Of a stretch of 64,000 bases of DNA, positions 44,761 through 54,543 are shown piece after piece. The translations under genes were made by a program, and so were the position numbers. The first letter of the stretch is position 1; each line of letters opens with the position of its first letter. Source of the DNA: Emticicia sp. C21 (GTDB taxonomy: Bacteria > Bacteroidota > Bacteroidia > Cytophagales > Spirosomataceae); NCBI RefSeq assembly GCF_003418935.1, contig NZ_QVMT01000004.1, positions 434,282 to 498,281 on the forward strand, written 5' to 3'. The notes under the pieces were generated by a model. The model saw nothing but the letters and a program-made list of their open reading frames with translations. It was not told the origin of the DNA and searched no databases.

Positions 44761-45417
44761 ATGCACGAAGAATTTTTGAAAGAAATAGCCCGTCAGCTTA
44801 GGCAGCCACATGGAGAACATGCCTCTGAGCTAGGAGAGCGAATGAATAAGGGCAATGAGTTGATGAATAAGTTAGCCATTAACCTACTCAATGCTCAACC
44901 CAATGATGTAATTCTTGAAATAGGCATGGGTAATGGCTTCTTTGTAAAAGATATTCTGGGTTTAGCTGATGCCATTCATTATATCGGTTGTGATTTTTCG
45001 GAGGAAATGGTGAAAGCAGCCATTCTTCATAATCAGGAATTTATCAACAATAGCCAGGCGAAATTCTTTTTAGCTTCTGCAGAATCACTGCCTTTTGAAT
45101 CCCCTACTTTTAATAAGATTTTTACTGTAAATACTCTTTATTTCTGGGAAAATCCCCCCTTAGTACTTAGTGAAATAAAAAGAGTCTTGAAGCCGGAAGG
45201 TCAATTACTGATAGCTATCAGACCCAAAGAAATTATGGAACAATATGCGTTTACCCAATATGGGTTTACTATGTATAGCAAAGAAGAATTGTTTACTTTG
45301 CTATCAGATAATGGTTTTGAAGTAATTGCAGTATCAGAAGAACAAGAGCCCGACCAAGAGATTAATGGCGAAACTATCTCGGTTGGCTCACTAATTGTCC
45401 GTGCCGAAAAGGCATGA
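44761..45417 (+). CDS. Class I SAM-dependent methyltransferase
   Basis: 218 residues. SAM-binding motif VILEIGMGNGFFVKDIL, then IGCDFSEEMVKAA (acidic loop), AESLPFESPTFNKIFTVNTLYFW and LKPEGQLLIAIRPKE, the pattern of UbiE/ubiquinone-type Methyltransf_11 proteins. The substrate is unknown; no quinone gene is near. Cytoplasmic, single gene. An unassigned 180-base gap follows before the next plus-strand gene. Confidence 0.9.
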   Translation: MHEEFLKEIARQLRQPHGEHASELGERMNKGNELMNKLAINLLNAQPNDVILEIGMGNGFFVKDILGLADAIHYIGCDFSEEMVKAAILHNQEFINNSQAKFFLASAESLPFESPTFNKIFTVNTLYFWENPPLVLSEIKRVLKPEGQLLIAIRPKEIMEQYAFTQYGFTMYSKEELFTLLSDNGFEVIAVSEEQEPDQEINGETISVGSLIVRAEKA

Positions 45418-45438
45418 GTATGCTTGTTGTAGATAACA

Positions 45439-45582
45439 ATGGCATACTATAGGAAACCAGTAGTCCTGGGCTTTTTGGCAGCTATTTATGGCAGGATAAT
45501 AAAAAAACATTTGGCAGTTATTATCTTCCCCAAGACCAACCCTGAATTAAGGAATATTATGGAAAAGAAAACTAATCGATAA
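45439..45582 (+). CDS. Possible very small ORF, doubtful
   Basis: 47 codons from an ATG at 45439 (MAYYRKPVVLGFLAAIYGRI) to a stop at 45582, 15 bases before the next gene. A short hydrophobic start is followed by a basic end. No family is recognised and no promoter box is seen; it may be chance or a decayed gene. Confidence 0.2.
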   Translation: MAYYRKPVVLGFLAAIYGRIIKKHLAVIIFPKTNPELRNIMEKKTNR

Positions 45583-45597
45583 ACCTTATCAAATTTC

Positions 45598-46377
45598 ATG
45601 CAATCAGTATTAATAACAGGTGGGACCGGAACATTAGGGCAAGAAATCAGCAGGCAACTCATTAAAAAAGGCTATGTAGTAAATATTTTAAGCTCCAAAG
45701 AAAAGCCTGAGATAGCTTTTTTTACCAATGTTATTCAGGGAGATTTAACTGATATTACAAGTTTAACAGAAGCCGTTGAAAGTTCGGAAATTATTATTCA
45801 TTGTGCGAGTAATCCAAGAAATGCGCAGGTAGTTGATATAGAGGGAACTAAGAACATATTATCTCTTCTTAATAGTGATAATTGTAGGCATTTCATCTAT
45901 GTATCAATTACGGGCGTAGATAAAAGCGATTACCCCTATTACCAAATCAAACATACAGTAGAAAGATTAATAGAAGCCTCAGGAATCTCCTACTCTATTT
46001 TACGCGCTACACAATTTCATGATTTAGTATTATACCGAATTATACAGGTTCTTGACCAGGGAATTGGCAAGCCAATTCAGATACCCGCTAATATGCAATT
46101 TCAGTCTATTGATAAAATAGATGCTGCCGCTTCTATAGTTGCATTAGCAGCCTGTCAGCCAACCAACAATATTGCTACTATTGGTGGCCCTGAAGTACTA
46201 ACCTTAGAAAGTATGATACAGTCCTATTTTGTCCAATTGGGTAGAAATGAAGTAATAGAATACATTAAACCATCTTTAGCTTTCCACCAGGTATTTACTA
46301 CTGGCATTAATTTATGTCCGGAAAATGCGGTAGATGGGATAAGGTGGGAGGAATATTTGAATAGCATTCATGTATGA
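45598..46377 (+). CDS. NAD(P)-binding NmrA/atypical SDR protein
   Basis: 259 residues. Nucleotide motif VLITGGTGTLGQEISRQLIK, HCASNPRNAQVVDIEGTKN and YVSITGVDKSDYPYYQIKH with the YxxxK Tyr-Lys pair, then SYSILRATQFHDLV. This is the short NmrA-like/atypical SDR type that senses or uses NAD(P); substrate unknown. It ends at 46377, 68 bases before a strong bidirectional terminator shared with the susD gene. Confidence 0.9.
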   Translation: MQSVLITGGTGTLGQEISRQLIKKGYVVNILSSKEKPEIAFFTNVIQGDLTDITSLTEAVESSEIIIHCASNPRNAQVVDIEGTKNILSLLNSDNCRHFIYVSITGVDKSDYPYYQIKHTVERLIEASGISYSILRATQFHDLVLYRIIQVLDQGIGKPIQIPANMQFQSIDKIDAAASIVALAACQPTNNIATIGGPEVLTLESMIQSYFVQLGRNEVIEYIKPSLAFHQVFTTGINLCPENAVDGIRWEEYLNSIHV

Positions 46378-46445
46378 CGGTTTTAAATCTTTTGGAGTAA
46401 TACTGATTTTCTTATAAAAGATTTGAAAAACCGTTGTACAGAAAA

Positions 46446-46483
46446 AACAAAGCGGATTATGATAACTCATAATCCGCTTTGTT
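46446..46483. terminator. Bidirectional terminator between NmrA-like gene and susD
   Basis: 16-bp perfect stem AACAAAGCGGATTATG (46446-46461) / CATAATCCGCTTTGTT (46468-46483) with a six-base loop and A/T tracts on both sides. It separates two convergent genes. Confidence 0.9.
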
Positions 46484-46505
46484 ATATCAAAATACTCAAT
46501 CAATC

Positions 46506-48068
46506 TTAGTTCGGATAGCCCGGGTTCTGTGGTTTCAGATTCGGGTTATTCAGCATCTCTTGTCTGCCAAGTGGCATTAACAAATGCTTGTCTGCCAAAG
46601 CTTGTTTCGAACTTGGGTTGATATGTCCTACAAAATTATCGAAACCATTAGTTGTTTCGTTGTATACTTTTCTCAGACGAACCATGTCGAACCAGGTGAT
46701 ACCTTCGTAGCATAGTTCATGCCAACGCTCTCTCCACACTGCTTCTCTGAAACTATCTTTAGAATAAGTACCCAAAGCAGGAGTAATTAACTGCGCTCTG
46801 TCTCTGATTCTCTTGAATGCATCATAAGCTCCCTGAGTTGGGCCACCTACTTCGTTTTGCGCTTCTGCATAAATTAACAATACTTCAGCATAACGAATCA
46901 ATGGTACATTCAGGTTATTGTTACGCGTACCTGCCACACCAGGACCACCATTAGCAGTCATATTAAAGTGCTTGAAAATATAAGGAGCACCTAACTCAAA
47001 TGGCGCACCATTACCATTAGTATAATAAGATGTATAAAAATATCCTTCCTGGTTTTTAGCACGAAGGTCACCCTTTTCAAACGAGTTATAGAATTGCACA
47101 GTTGGAACAGTACTACCTGTACCAGATGGGCCATTGTAAGTCACCGGTTTGAAGTTAGGATACATATTATCCATAGGGTTACTAGCTACTACTGTATTAT
47201 ACTGAACCATGAAGATATGCTCTACTGTATTTTTCAAGCTTTCCTTATGCACATCGTAGTAAGTAGGGAAAAGATTGATGCTTGCCGGATTCGCATTTGC
47301 ATACGTAATTACCTCGTTTGCTTTATCTGCTGCCAGTTTATAATGAGAAGCACCCTTATTAAGTGGGAAGCCAGCCATTGTTAAATAAACCTTTGCTAAC
47401 AACGATTTCACAGCGGCAGTAGACACACGTCCGTTTGAGTTCATCCAGGCTAAGCCTGCACCTTCAGCGGCTGTCAGGTCATCTACAATCAGTTTATATA
47501 TTTCTTCCTGTGGAGCGCGTCCAGGGAAAAAGTCTTCTGAACTTGCCGTTTGAGGCTTAGTAACTAATGGCGCATCGCCCCATAATCTTACGATATAAAA
47601 ATAAGCCCATGCGCGAAGGAACTTCGCTTCTCCTAAGATTCTGTTCTTCTGTGCTGCATCCATTGGCGTAATCGGTGGTACTTTCTCCAATACCTGATTT
47701 GCCTGTGCAACTACTTTATACAAGCCATTCCAATAGTTGATCACGTGTTGGGTATTACCATCATATACCAAACCATAAAGGTTATTAAGGTCTGAATTCT
47801 GCGCTGTTTCAGTAGTAGAAGTACCCGTAGGAGCTTCTAACAATTGCCAGGTCGATGAGAAAATCCCCGCACCGTCAAAAATTATACGCATGTCAGCATA
47901 AGTTGCAGCAATAGCCGCTTCTGCATGGTCTGGAATGGTATAGAAACTGGTTGGCGTTAAGTTAGAAGGCGCATTTTCTTTCAGGAAGTCAGAGCAGCCG
48001 ACTGCGCTGAAAAGCACTGCTCCACTGACGAATATTTTGCTAAAGTTTTTTAATATATTCAATTTCAT
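46506..48068 (-). CDS. SusD/RagB family nutrient-binding outer membrane lipoprotein
   Basis: 520 residues from the ATG at 48068; the frame also opens at a TTG six bases upstream, which is less likely. Lipobox SAVGCSDFLKE. SusD features: PTSFYTIPDHAEAAIAATYA, AKFLRAWAYFYIVRLWGDAPL, AAVKSLLAKVYLTMAGFP, the C-terminal RDRAQLITP and RERWHELCYEGITWFDMVRL. It caps the SusC barrel and binds the ligand, usually a glycan or peptide. It is 22 bases downstream of susC. No degrading enzyme is next to the pair, so the ligand cannot be guessed. Confidence 0.96.
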   Translation of the reverse strand: MKLNILKNFSKIFVSGAVLFSAVGCSDFLKENAPSNLTPTSFYTIPDHAEAAIAATYADMRIIFDGAGIFSSTWQLLEAPTGTSTTETAQNSDLNNLYGLVYDGNTQHVINYWNGLYKVVAQANQVLEKVPPITPMDAAQKNRILGEAKFLRAWAYFYIVRLWGDAPLVTKPQTASSEDFFPGRAPQEEIYKLIVDDLTAAEGAGLAWMNSNGRVSTAAVKSLLAKVYLTMAGFPLNKGASHYKLAADKANEVITYANANPASINLFPTYYDVHKESLKNTVEHIFMVQYNTVVASNPMDNMYPNFKPVTYNGPSGTGSTVPTVQFYNSFEKGDLRAKNQEGYFYTSYYTNGNGAPFELGAPYIFKHFNMTANGGPGVAGTRNNNLNVPLIRYAEVLLIYAEAQNEVGGPTQGAYDAFKRIRDRAQLITPALGTYSKDSFREAVWRERWHELCYEGITWFDMVRLRKVYNETTNGFDNFVGHINPSSKQALADKHLLMPLGRQEMLNNPNLKPQNPGYPN

Positions 48069-48090
48069 ATTCAAAAATTCTTTAAATTAA

Positions 48091-51000
48091 TTAAAATGTA
48101 AGCTGTAGACCTGCCATGTAAACGGTTGGTTTAGGATAGTTGTGCCACATCATACCTTGTGAGAATGCACTGCTACCATCACCTTGGTTGGTTGGTGTTA
48201 CCTCTGGGTCCTGAATAATCTTATCAGTCAATAATAAGAAGAAGTTCTGAGCAGAAGCATACACTCTTAAACGGCTTAATTTTAGTTTGTTTGTTACCGC
48301 ACTTGGGAAATTATAACCTAACAAAAGGTTTTTACCACGTAAGAATGAGCCATCTTTGATCCACCAGCTATCTACGTTTGTTACGTATCCTGCTCTTGTA
48401 TCACGAATCTGCGCAATCATTGAGTTCTGGTTAGTAGGAGTCCATGCGTTTAATACAGAAGAATAGCTGTTCGCTAATGCCTGACGGTCTTCACTAGCAT
48501 GAAGGTTCATCATCATTACGTCGTTTCCAAGAGAATATTGTAATTCTAATGTTAAATCGAAATTATTGTAGCGGAATGTGTTAGTAAATGCACCCCACGC
48601 TAATGGACTACCATTACCAATAATTGAGCGGTCAGCATCAGTAATAGCCTTGTCTCCGTTTACATCAAGGTATTTAATATCACCCGGTAGAATTGTTAAA
48701 CCATTTCTGTAGCTGGTAAATTTCGCTGCTTCTTCTCTTTCTGCTTCGCTCCATACACCCAAACGAGTTAATCCCCAGAATGAACCCACTGGCTGACCTA
48801 TACGGATGATATTGGTTTGGTTGGTAAAGTTAGGACCACCCACCCCAAATATATCAGATGGCGTTGCCAACGAAAGTACTTTATTACGGTTGAATGAAAT
48901 GTTGAAATTACTTGTCCATTGGAATCCGGCTCTTTCAATATTTACAGTGTTGATAGCAAACTCAACGCCTTTGTTCTGCATTGAACCTACGTTCTTTCTG
49001 ATAGTAGCATAACCACTTGTACGAGGTACAGGGGCATCCAATAACATATCCGTAGTTTTTCTGTAGTAGTAATCTGCTTCGATTGACACTCTGCCTTTAA
49101 ACAAACCTAACTCGATACCTACGTCAGTTTGTGCAGTTTTTTCCCATTTCAAATCAGGGTTAGCCAAACGGCTGATACCTGTACCTGATACTCTTGTATC
49201 GCCTATAACAGCTGCATAGGTAGAGCTTAATAATGACAACGACGAATAAGGAGGAATTTCAGAGTTACCTGTTAAACCATAGCTTGCACGTAGTTTTAAG
49301 TTAGAAATAACAGAGTTTGTTTTCAGGAACTCTTCATCTGATACTTTCCATGCTACGGCAGCAGATGGGAAGAATGCAAATTTGTGGTTTTCTCCGAACT
49401 TAGATGAACCATCGGCACGACCTGTAACAGTAAACAAGTACTTGTTCATCAAAGTATAGTTGATACGACCGAAATATGAGTTAAACGCATTTCTTGAGGC
49501 ATCAGACTCAACTTGTGGGTTAGTACTACCCGCACCTAAGTTGTTAAAGCCAAAATAGTCGGTTGAGAAACCACGTACAATCGAAGCAATTCTAAAGAAG
49601 TCTGTTTGCTGCCAAGAGATACCCGCTAAAGCTGTCAAAGAGTGGTTTTCGTTGATTTGCTTATTGTAAGTCAGGTAGTTTTCTAATGACCAGAAGCTTT
49701 CTTTTCTGTTACGCGCAGACGCTGTACCTTGCGCACCGATTTCAAGGGTTCTTGTGCTTGACTCATTTTGTTCCTGAGTCATTACGTTAATACCAAATAC
49801 TGTACGCATTTCTAGTCCTTTGGCGAAAGTAATATTTGAGTACAAGCTTCCTGTAGTAGTTTGCGTATTCAAGATATACTTACGACCCATCAAACGGTGT
49901 ACCGAGCTCATTGTACCTTCTGCAAACGGATAATCTCTGTTATTAGCATAAGTACCATCTTCATATTTTACAGGTAAGAATGGAAAATCTTCCACAATTT
50001 GTCTGGCTACGGCATCATTGATGTCGGCCAATCTTTCTGTTTGGTTATTGTAGGCCAAAGTACCCCCAACTTTCAACCATGATTTAATCTGGTCATCAAC
50101 CGTGAAACGAGCTGAATAACGTTTCAAATACGAAGTTTTCACCAAGCCTTGATCATCGCGGTATCCTAACGAAAGCGCATATTGTGCACGGTCATTACCA
50201 CCTGTGAAACCTAACTGATGATTTTGTGAAAGTTTATTTTGCGTACTTTCTTTCAACCAGTCTGTATCATATTTCGGATTGCCATTAGCATCAAAAATTC
50301 TTGGGTCAGTACGACGTAATTTTGGGTTCAGATATGCCCATTTTCCAGCTGCCCAACCTACTGGGTCAAATTTTGCCATGTTAGCCCATGCCAAATCTTC
50401 TGTTGCTAAGTATTCTTTCGCATTCAATACTTCCGGTCTGTTTGGTCCGATTGTATTTACACTTAAGTCTGTGCTATAAGAAACCTGACTTTGGCCGGCT
50501 TTTCCTTTTTTAGTTGTAATCAAAATTACACCATTTGCTCCTCTGGCGCCATAAATAGCTGTAGAAGACGCATCTTTCAATACCTCTACTGCCACAATAT
50601 CATCTGGGCTGATATAGTCAATAGCAGAGCTGAATTGGGCCTGATTACCTTGTGGAAGCATTACACCATCAACTACATATAATGGGTTGTTTGATGAGTT
50701 GATTGAGCTAAAACCACGGATACGAATGTTTGCTCTACCACCTGGGCGACCAGAGTTGGTATTTACCTGCACCCCTGCCATTCTACCAGATAGAGCCTGG
50801 TTCAAAGAGGTAGACGGACGTTCTTTCAATTGCGCTTCTCTCACTGAACCAACTGCACCGGTTAAGTCAGATTTTTTCAAAGTACCGTAACCGATAACAA
50901 CGGTTTCGTTTAATGTCATTGCCGAAGAAGCCAGGCCTACGTTAACTTCCGATTGATTACCCACTGCTACTTCTTTTGTTTCATAGCCAATGTACGAGAA

Positions 51001-51216
51001 TACAAGCGTAGCACCATTAGCTACACTCACTGTATACATACCCTCGCCATCTGTAATAACTCCTTTTGTTGTCCCTTTTACTCCAACGGTTACTCCAGGC
51101 ATTCCAGAGCCATCATTGGCATCTGTTACCTTGCCTTTGACTTGTCGTTCTTGTGCGTAAATTGTAGTCAAACTCATACAAAGCATGAGCATGCTCAATA
51201 GGTACTTTTTTACCAT
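48091..51216 (-). CDS. SusC/RagA family TonB-dependent outer membrane transporter
   Basis: 1041 residues. Signal peptide (LLSMLMLCMSLTTIYAQ), carboxypeptidase-regulatory-like domain (VKGKVTDANDGSGMPGVTVG, residues about 25-105), plug domain with RIRGFSSINSSNNPLYVVDG and the SusC motif VLKDASSTAIYGARGANGVI, then a 22-strand barrel ending in VYMAGLQLTF. With SusD it imports a large ligand across the outer membrane using TonB energy. No TAnnTTTG promoter was found close upstream; a candidate small RNA lies 330 bases away. Confidence 0.97.
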   Translation of the reverse strand: MVKKYLLSMLMLCMSLTTIYAQERQVKGKVTDANDGSGMPGVTVGVKGTTKGVITDGEGMYTVSVANGATLVFSYIGYETKEVAVGNQSEVNVGLASSAMTLNETVVIGYGTLKKSDLTGAVGSVREAQLKERPSTSLNQALSGRMAGVQVNTNSGRPGGRANIRIRGFSSINSSNNPLYVVDGVMLPQGNQAQFSSAIDYISPDDIVAVEVLKDASSTAIYGARGANGVILITTKKGKAGQSQVSYSTDLSVNTIGPNRPEVLNAKEYLATEDLAWANMAKFDPVGWAAGKWAYLNPKLRRTDPRIFDANGNPKYDTDWLKESTQNKLSQNHQLGFTGGNDRAQYALSLGYRDDQGLVKTSYLKRYSARFTVDDQIKSWLKVGGTLAYNNQTERLADINDAVARQIVEDFPFLPVKYEDGTYANNRDYPFAEGTMSSVHRLMGRKYILNTQTTTGSLYSNITFAKGLEMRTVFGINVMTQEQNESSTRTLEIGAQGTASARNRKESFWSLENYLTYNKQINENHSLTALAGISWQQTDFFRIASIVRGFSTDYFGFNNLGAGSTNPQVESDASRNAFNSYFGRINYTLMNKYLFTVTGRADGSSKFGENHKFAFFPSAAVAWKVSDEEFLKTNSVISNLKLRASYGLTGNSEIPPYSSLSLLSSTYAAVIGDTRVSGTGISRLANPDLKWEKTAQTDVGIELGLFKGRVSIEADYYYRKTTDMLLDAPVPRTSGYATIRKNVGSMQNKGVEFAINTVNIERAGFQWTSNFNISFNRNKVLSLATPSDIFGVGGPNFTNQTNIIRIGQPVGSFWGLTRLGVWSEAEREEAAKFTSYRNGLTILPGDIKYLDVNGDKAITDADRSIIGNGSPLAWGAFTNTFRYNNFDLTLELQYSLGNDVMMMNLHASEDRQALANSYSSVLNAWTPTNQNSMIAQIRDTRAGYVTNVDSWWIKDGSFLRGKNLLLGYNFPSAVTNKLKLSRLRVYASAQNFFLLLTDKIIQDPEVTPTNQGDGSSAFSQGMMWHNYPKPTVYMAGLQLTF

Positions 51217-52045
51217 AGTAGAATTGTTTTTTTGTTAATAAATACGAATTTAATTTAAGGAAACAAAGACATAGATAAGGTGTAGAGGCATCTATGCAAT
51301 TGTAGATTTTGAAGTTGGTATGGAAGTACAAAGGCATTAGTCTTAGCTTTCAGGTTGCGGGTTATAAAATTAGGTGATTCTGAAAATATCCGTAAAACAA
51401 CATAAAACATCGTCAAAATGCAATATCGTTTATTAAAAAAATTTTTAATGTTCTTTTATTTACTAAAAAATATTAAAAATGATGAGTAAACGGTGCTTTT
51501 TTTAAGGTCGTCTTTCAATAAGGCTCATATAAATAGGTTTTAGAAAAAGTGCTTGCTGTAGCGCAACAAGCCTTTCTTTATTAACCTAATTTTATTCAAA
51601 GAATAAAAAGTTTTTACGAAAGAGACTTGCTAAGATCACAAGTCTTTCAGAGAAGAATTCCTGTTTCATTAATAGTTTAGGTATAAATATTTCTATGGCG
51701 AATGTCGTTTTTCTGATGCCCAAAAGTATATATGAAAAATAATGTATTCAGTAATTATTATACTGTCAGGCTCATTTTGTCGATAATTCAGGCAGAAATT
51801 TTGGATAGATGGGCTTAAAAAAGCTTATAGTAGAGTCGTTAATAGGCAAATCAATAAATTCAGACAATGAGTTTAAAATACCGCAACAATAAATAATTTA
51901 ATAATACGCTGAAATTAACTTGCTACAATTAAAAAAAATCACCTACATTTATTCTCCTTTCTATTGATATTCTCTTAAATCTGTTTTTTAACATTTACTA
52001 AATACATCTGCTTCTCATAAGACGTATGCTTAAAGAGATACTATC
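51217..52045. other. 829-base intergenic region between susC and the helicase fusion
   Basis: Very A/T-rich and free of credible genes. It holds two hairpins with CTTG...CAAG cores on the minus strand and a TAnnTTTG box, listed as a candidate RNA (51546-51715). The 300 bases before the helicase ATG show no consensus promoter, and no gene remnant was recognised. Confidence 0.6.
51546..51715 (-). ncRNA. Candidate small RNA upstream of susC
   Basis: Minus strand: -7 box TACTTTTG (51728-51721), then hairpin GACTTG/CAAGTC (51624-51629 with 51639-51644, extended by GAAA/TTTC), then hairpin GCTTG/CAAGC (51551-51555 with 51567-51571, extended by AAAG/CTTT), followed by CTTTTTC, a U-tract. Predicted length about 170 nt. 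The -33 position reads CTG rather than TTG. It points toward susC but ends 330 bases before it. Confidence 0.35.
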
Positions 52046-54484
52046 ATGAAAATTCTTTTCTACGATACTGAAACAACGGGAATCCCCTCAAGCTTAGGAC
52101 GTCGGTCTGAAAATCTTGAACGTTATCCATGGTTGCTTCAAATTTCTGCTATTCTCTATACAGAAGACAGTACAGAGTTAAAAAATATAGATTATTATGT
52201 AGAACGCAAGAATATGCGAATTGACAATTCTTATATTCATGGAATCACACCTGAAATACTGGAAAAAAAAGGCAAACCAATTGGTTATGTGATAAAAAAA
52301 TTTGAAGAAATCTGCTCGGAAGCTGATTTAATTGTTTGCCACAATTATGCCTTTGATTCTACTATTGTACGGACGGAACTAAAGAGAAATAAGATACCGG
52401 ATTTTCTTTCTAAAAAACCTTCATTCTGCACTATGACTGAGTGTAGCTGGCTTTCCAGAGGTATTTCTTTGCAAAATCTACATTATGAGATTTATGGTAA
52501 AAGATTTGATAACCATCATAATTCATTATATGATACAAAGGCAACTGCAGATTGTTTCTTTGGGATGATTAAGAACGGGTGGCTGGAAAAAAAGAATGGA
52601 ACTTATCATTTCAACAGACCCAAAAATGCAATCGAATCTATACATGAACCTGACCTTGATATAGATAACAGTAAATTTTATAATGCTTTCTCTATTATTA
52701 ACGAAAGCCAAAAGAACATTTTTCTGACAGGAAAAGCAGGAACAGGTAAAACCACTTTTCTGAAATACCTGAGACAAAAAACCTCAAAATACAGCATTAC
52801 CCTTACATTTACTGGAGCTGCAGCAATCAATGCAGGAGGTCAAACCATTAACAGTTTTTTCCAGTTAGATCACAGACCATTTTTACCAGATGATAGTTCT
52901 CTGGATAAAGAAAAAATCTACAGTTTTCTGAGGTATACAACTAATAAAAGAGAAATACTTAATAAGTTAGAAATTATTATCATTGATGAAATATCGATGG
53001 TCAAAGCTGATACGATAGATGCCATTGATAAAATTCTGAGGATTTTTCGTAAAAAAGATATGCCATTTGGTGGTGTACAGATGATTTTTATCGGTGACTT
53101 ATTTCAATTACCTCCTATTCAAGGTCCTGAATGGAATGTTGTTTCAGAATTCTATGATTCTCACTATTTTTTCGATGCCAAGATTATTCATAAGCTTATT
53201 GAAAGTAGTAATCTGGTTCGGATAGAATTAGATAAAGTTTATAGGCAAAAGGAGATTGAATTTATTGATATTCTTAATAGAATAAGAGTTGGGAACCATA
53301 GTATAGATGATTTGAACAGGCTGAACCAGAACAAGATTGGTATAGAAAATCTGAACAACCTGTTATCGGAAAACCACATTTTGCTTACCACTACCAACGC
53401 CAAAATCAACACTATTAATTATAAAAAGCTGGCAGAAATTGATAGTCCTGAGGTTCAATTTAACGGGCTCTCAGAGGGAGTTTTTCCTGCTGATTTGAAA
53501 GTTGCGCCTCAGCTTTTAAAGTTAAAAATTGGTGCACAGGTAATGTTATTAAAGAATACGGGCAGAAATTATAACGGCAAAATTGGTAAAGTTGTTAAGA
53601 TTGCTGACGATTTTATTGAAGTGATTTTTGACGATGATAACGCCCCTATTAAGGTTGGTCTGGTTGTGTGGGAAAATATTAAATATACCTACAATAAAGA
53701 AAAGCACCTCATTGATGAAAATGTCGTTGGCACTTATGTACAGTTTCCGCTGAAACTTGCTTGGGCAATTACTGTGCATAAAAGTCAGGGTTTGACATTC
53801 AATAAGGTAATAGCCGATGTTTCAAAGGCTTTTTCTGTCGGGCAGGTTTATGTAGCTTTAAGCAGATGCACTTCTTTAAGCAATCTGAAACTAATTGGAG
53901 CTTTACAAAAAGAAGATATAAAAATTGACCAGAGGGTAGTAATTTTCTCAAAGAATCAAACGCCAGATGTCATTATTAAAGGCTATTTGAATGAGGGCAA
54001 AATTGACACATTATACGGCATTTTCAAAGCGCTTTTATTTGATACAAAAGTAGATGAAGTGTTTAAGATACTACAGAGTGCTGTTCATTCTAAGAATGAT
54101 ATCTTTTCTGCTGTTTTTATGGATTCTCTGCAGGAATATATACACAAGCACACTTACTATCAGCAATCAGTAATTAATCTTATCAAAGGAAGCAGTGAAC
54201 TTGCAAATGGGGGTACAAACAACGATAAAGATACTAATAACAGCTCTTTGTTAAAAAATTACCTGGAAGAATTAATCGAAGCAATTTTACCTTTATCAGC
54301 AAAGTTAAAAAGCATATCAGAAGGTCTGAAAATGCTTAAGAACGAAGATTTGAGGTTCTCTCCTATGAAGCCTAAAATTGATAGGCATCTGGAATTCTGC
54401 ATTGAGGTTTATAGGGAGAAATATACAGAATTTGCTAATGTAGATAAGGAATTGAAAGATTTAATGGCTAAATGGTTCCTTTAA
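52046..54484 (+). CDS. DnaQ-like exonuclease fused to PIF1-type helicase
   Basis: 812 residues. Residues 1-180 form a DEDDh 3'-5' exonuclease: DTETTG at 7-12, Asp104 in HNYAFDST, and exoIII with His157/158 and Asp163 (HHNSLYDTKAT). Residues about 205-640 form an SF1 PIF1/RecD-like helicase: Walker A GKAGTGKT at 229-236, Walker B IIIDEISMVKAD, GDLFQLPPIQ, and the C-terminal HKSQGLTFNKVIAD and YVALSRC motifs. The last 170 residues are unassigned and helical. It could unwind and trim DNA ends in repair, R-loop/G-quadruplex handling or defence. Single gene with long flanks and no operon partner. Confidence 0.93.
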   Translation: MKILFYDTETTGIPSSLGRRSENLERYPWLLQISAILYTEDSTELKNIDYYVERKNMRIDNSYIHGITPEILEKKGKPIGYVIKKFEEICSEADLIVCHNYAFDSTIVRTELKRNKIPDFLSKKPSFCTMTECSWLSRGISLQNLHYEIYGKRFDNHHNSLYDTKATADCFFGMIKNGWLEKKNGTYHFNRPKNAIESIHEPDLDIDNSKFYNAFSIINESQKNIFLTGKAGTGKTTFLKYLRQKTSKYSITLTFTGAAAINAGGQTINSFFQLDHRPFLPDDSSLDKEKIYSFLRYTTNKREILNKLEIIIIDEISMVKADTIDAIDKILRIFRKKDMPFGGVQMIFIGDLFQLPPIQGPEWNVVSEFYDSHYFFDAKIIHKLIESSNLVRIELDKVYRQKEIEFIDILNRIRVGNHSIDDLNRLNQNKIGIENLNNLLSENHILLTTTNAKINTINYKKLAEIDSPEVQFNGLSEGVFPADLKVAPQLLKLKIGAQVMLLKNTGRNYNGKIGKVVKIADDFIEVIFDDDNAPIKVGLVVWENIKYTYNKEKHLIDENVVGTYVQFPLKLAWAITVHKSQGLTFNKVIADVSKAFSVGQVYVALSRCTSLSNLKLIGALQKEDIKIDQRVVIFSKNQTPDVIIKGYLNEGKIDTLYGIFKALLFDTKVDEVFKILQSAVHSKNDIFSAVFMDSLQEYIHKHTYYQQSVINLIKGSSELANGGTNNDKDTNNSSLLKNYLEELIEAILPLSAKLKSISEGLKMLKNEDLRFSPMKPKIDRHLEFCIEVYREKYTEFANVDKELKDLMAKWFL

Positions 54485-54543
54485 ATCTTTCAATTCTTAT
54501 CTATTGCATTAGCATTCTTTTGTCAAGGCTCTTATCAAAATCT

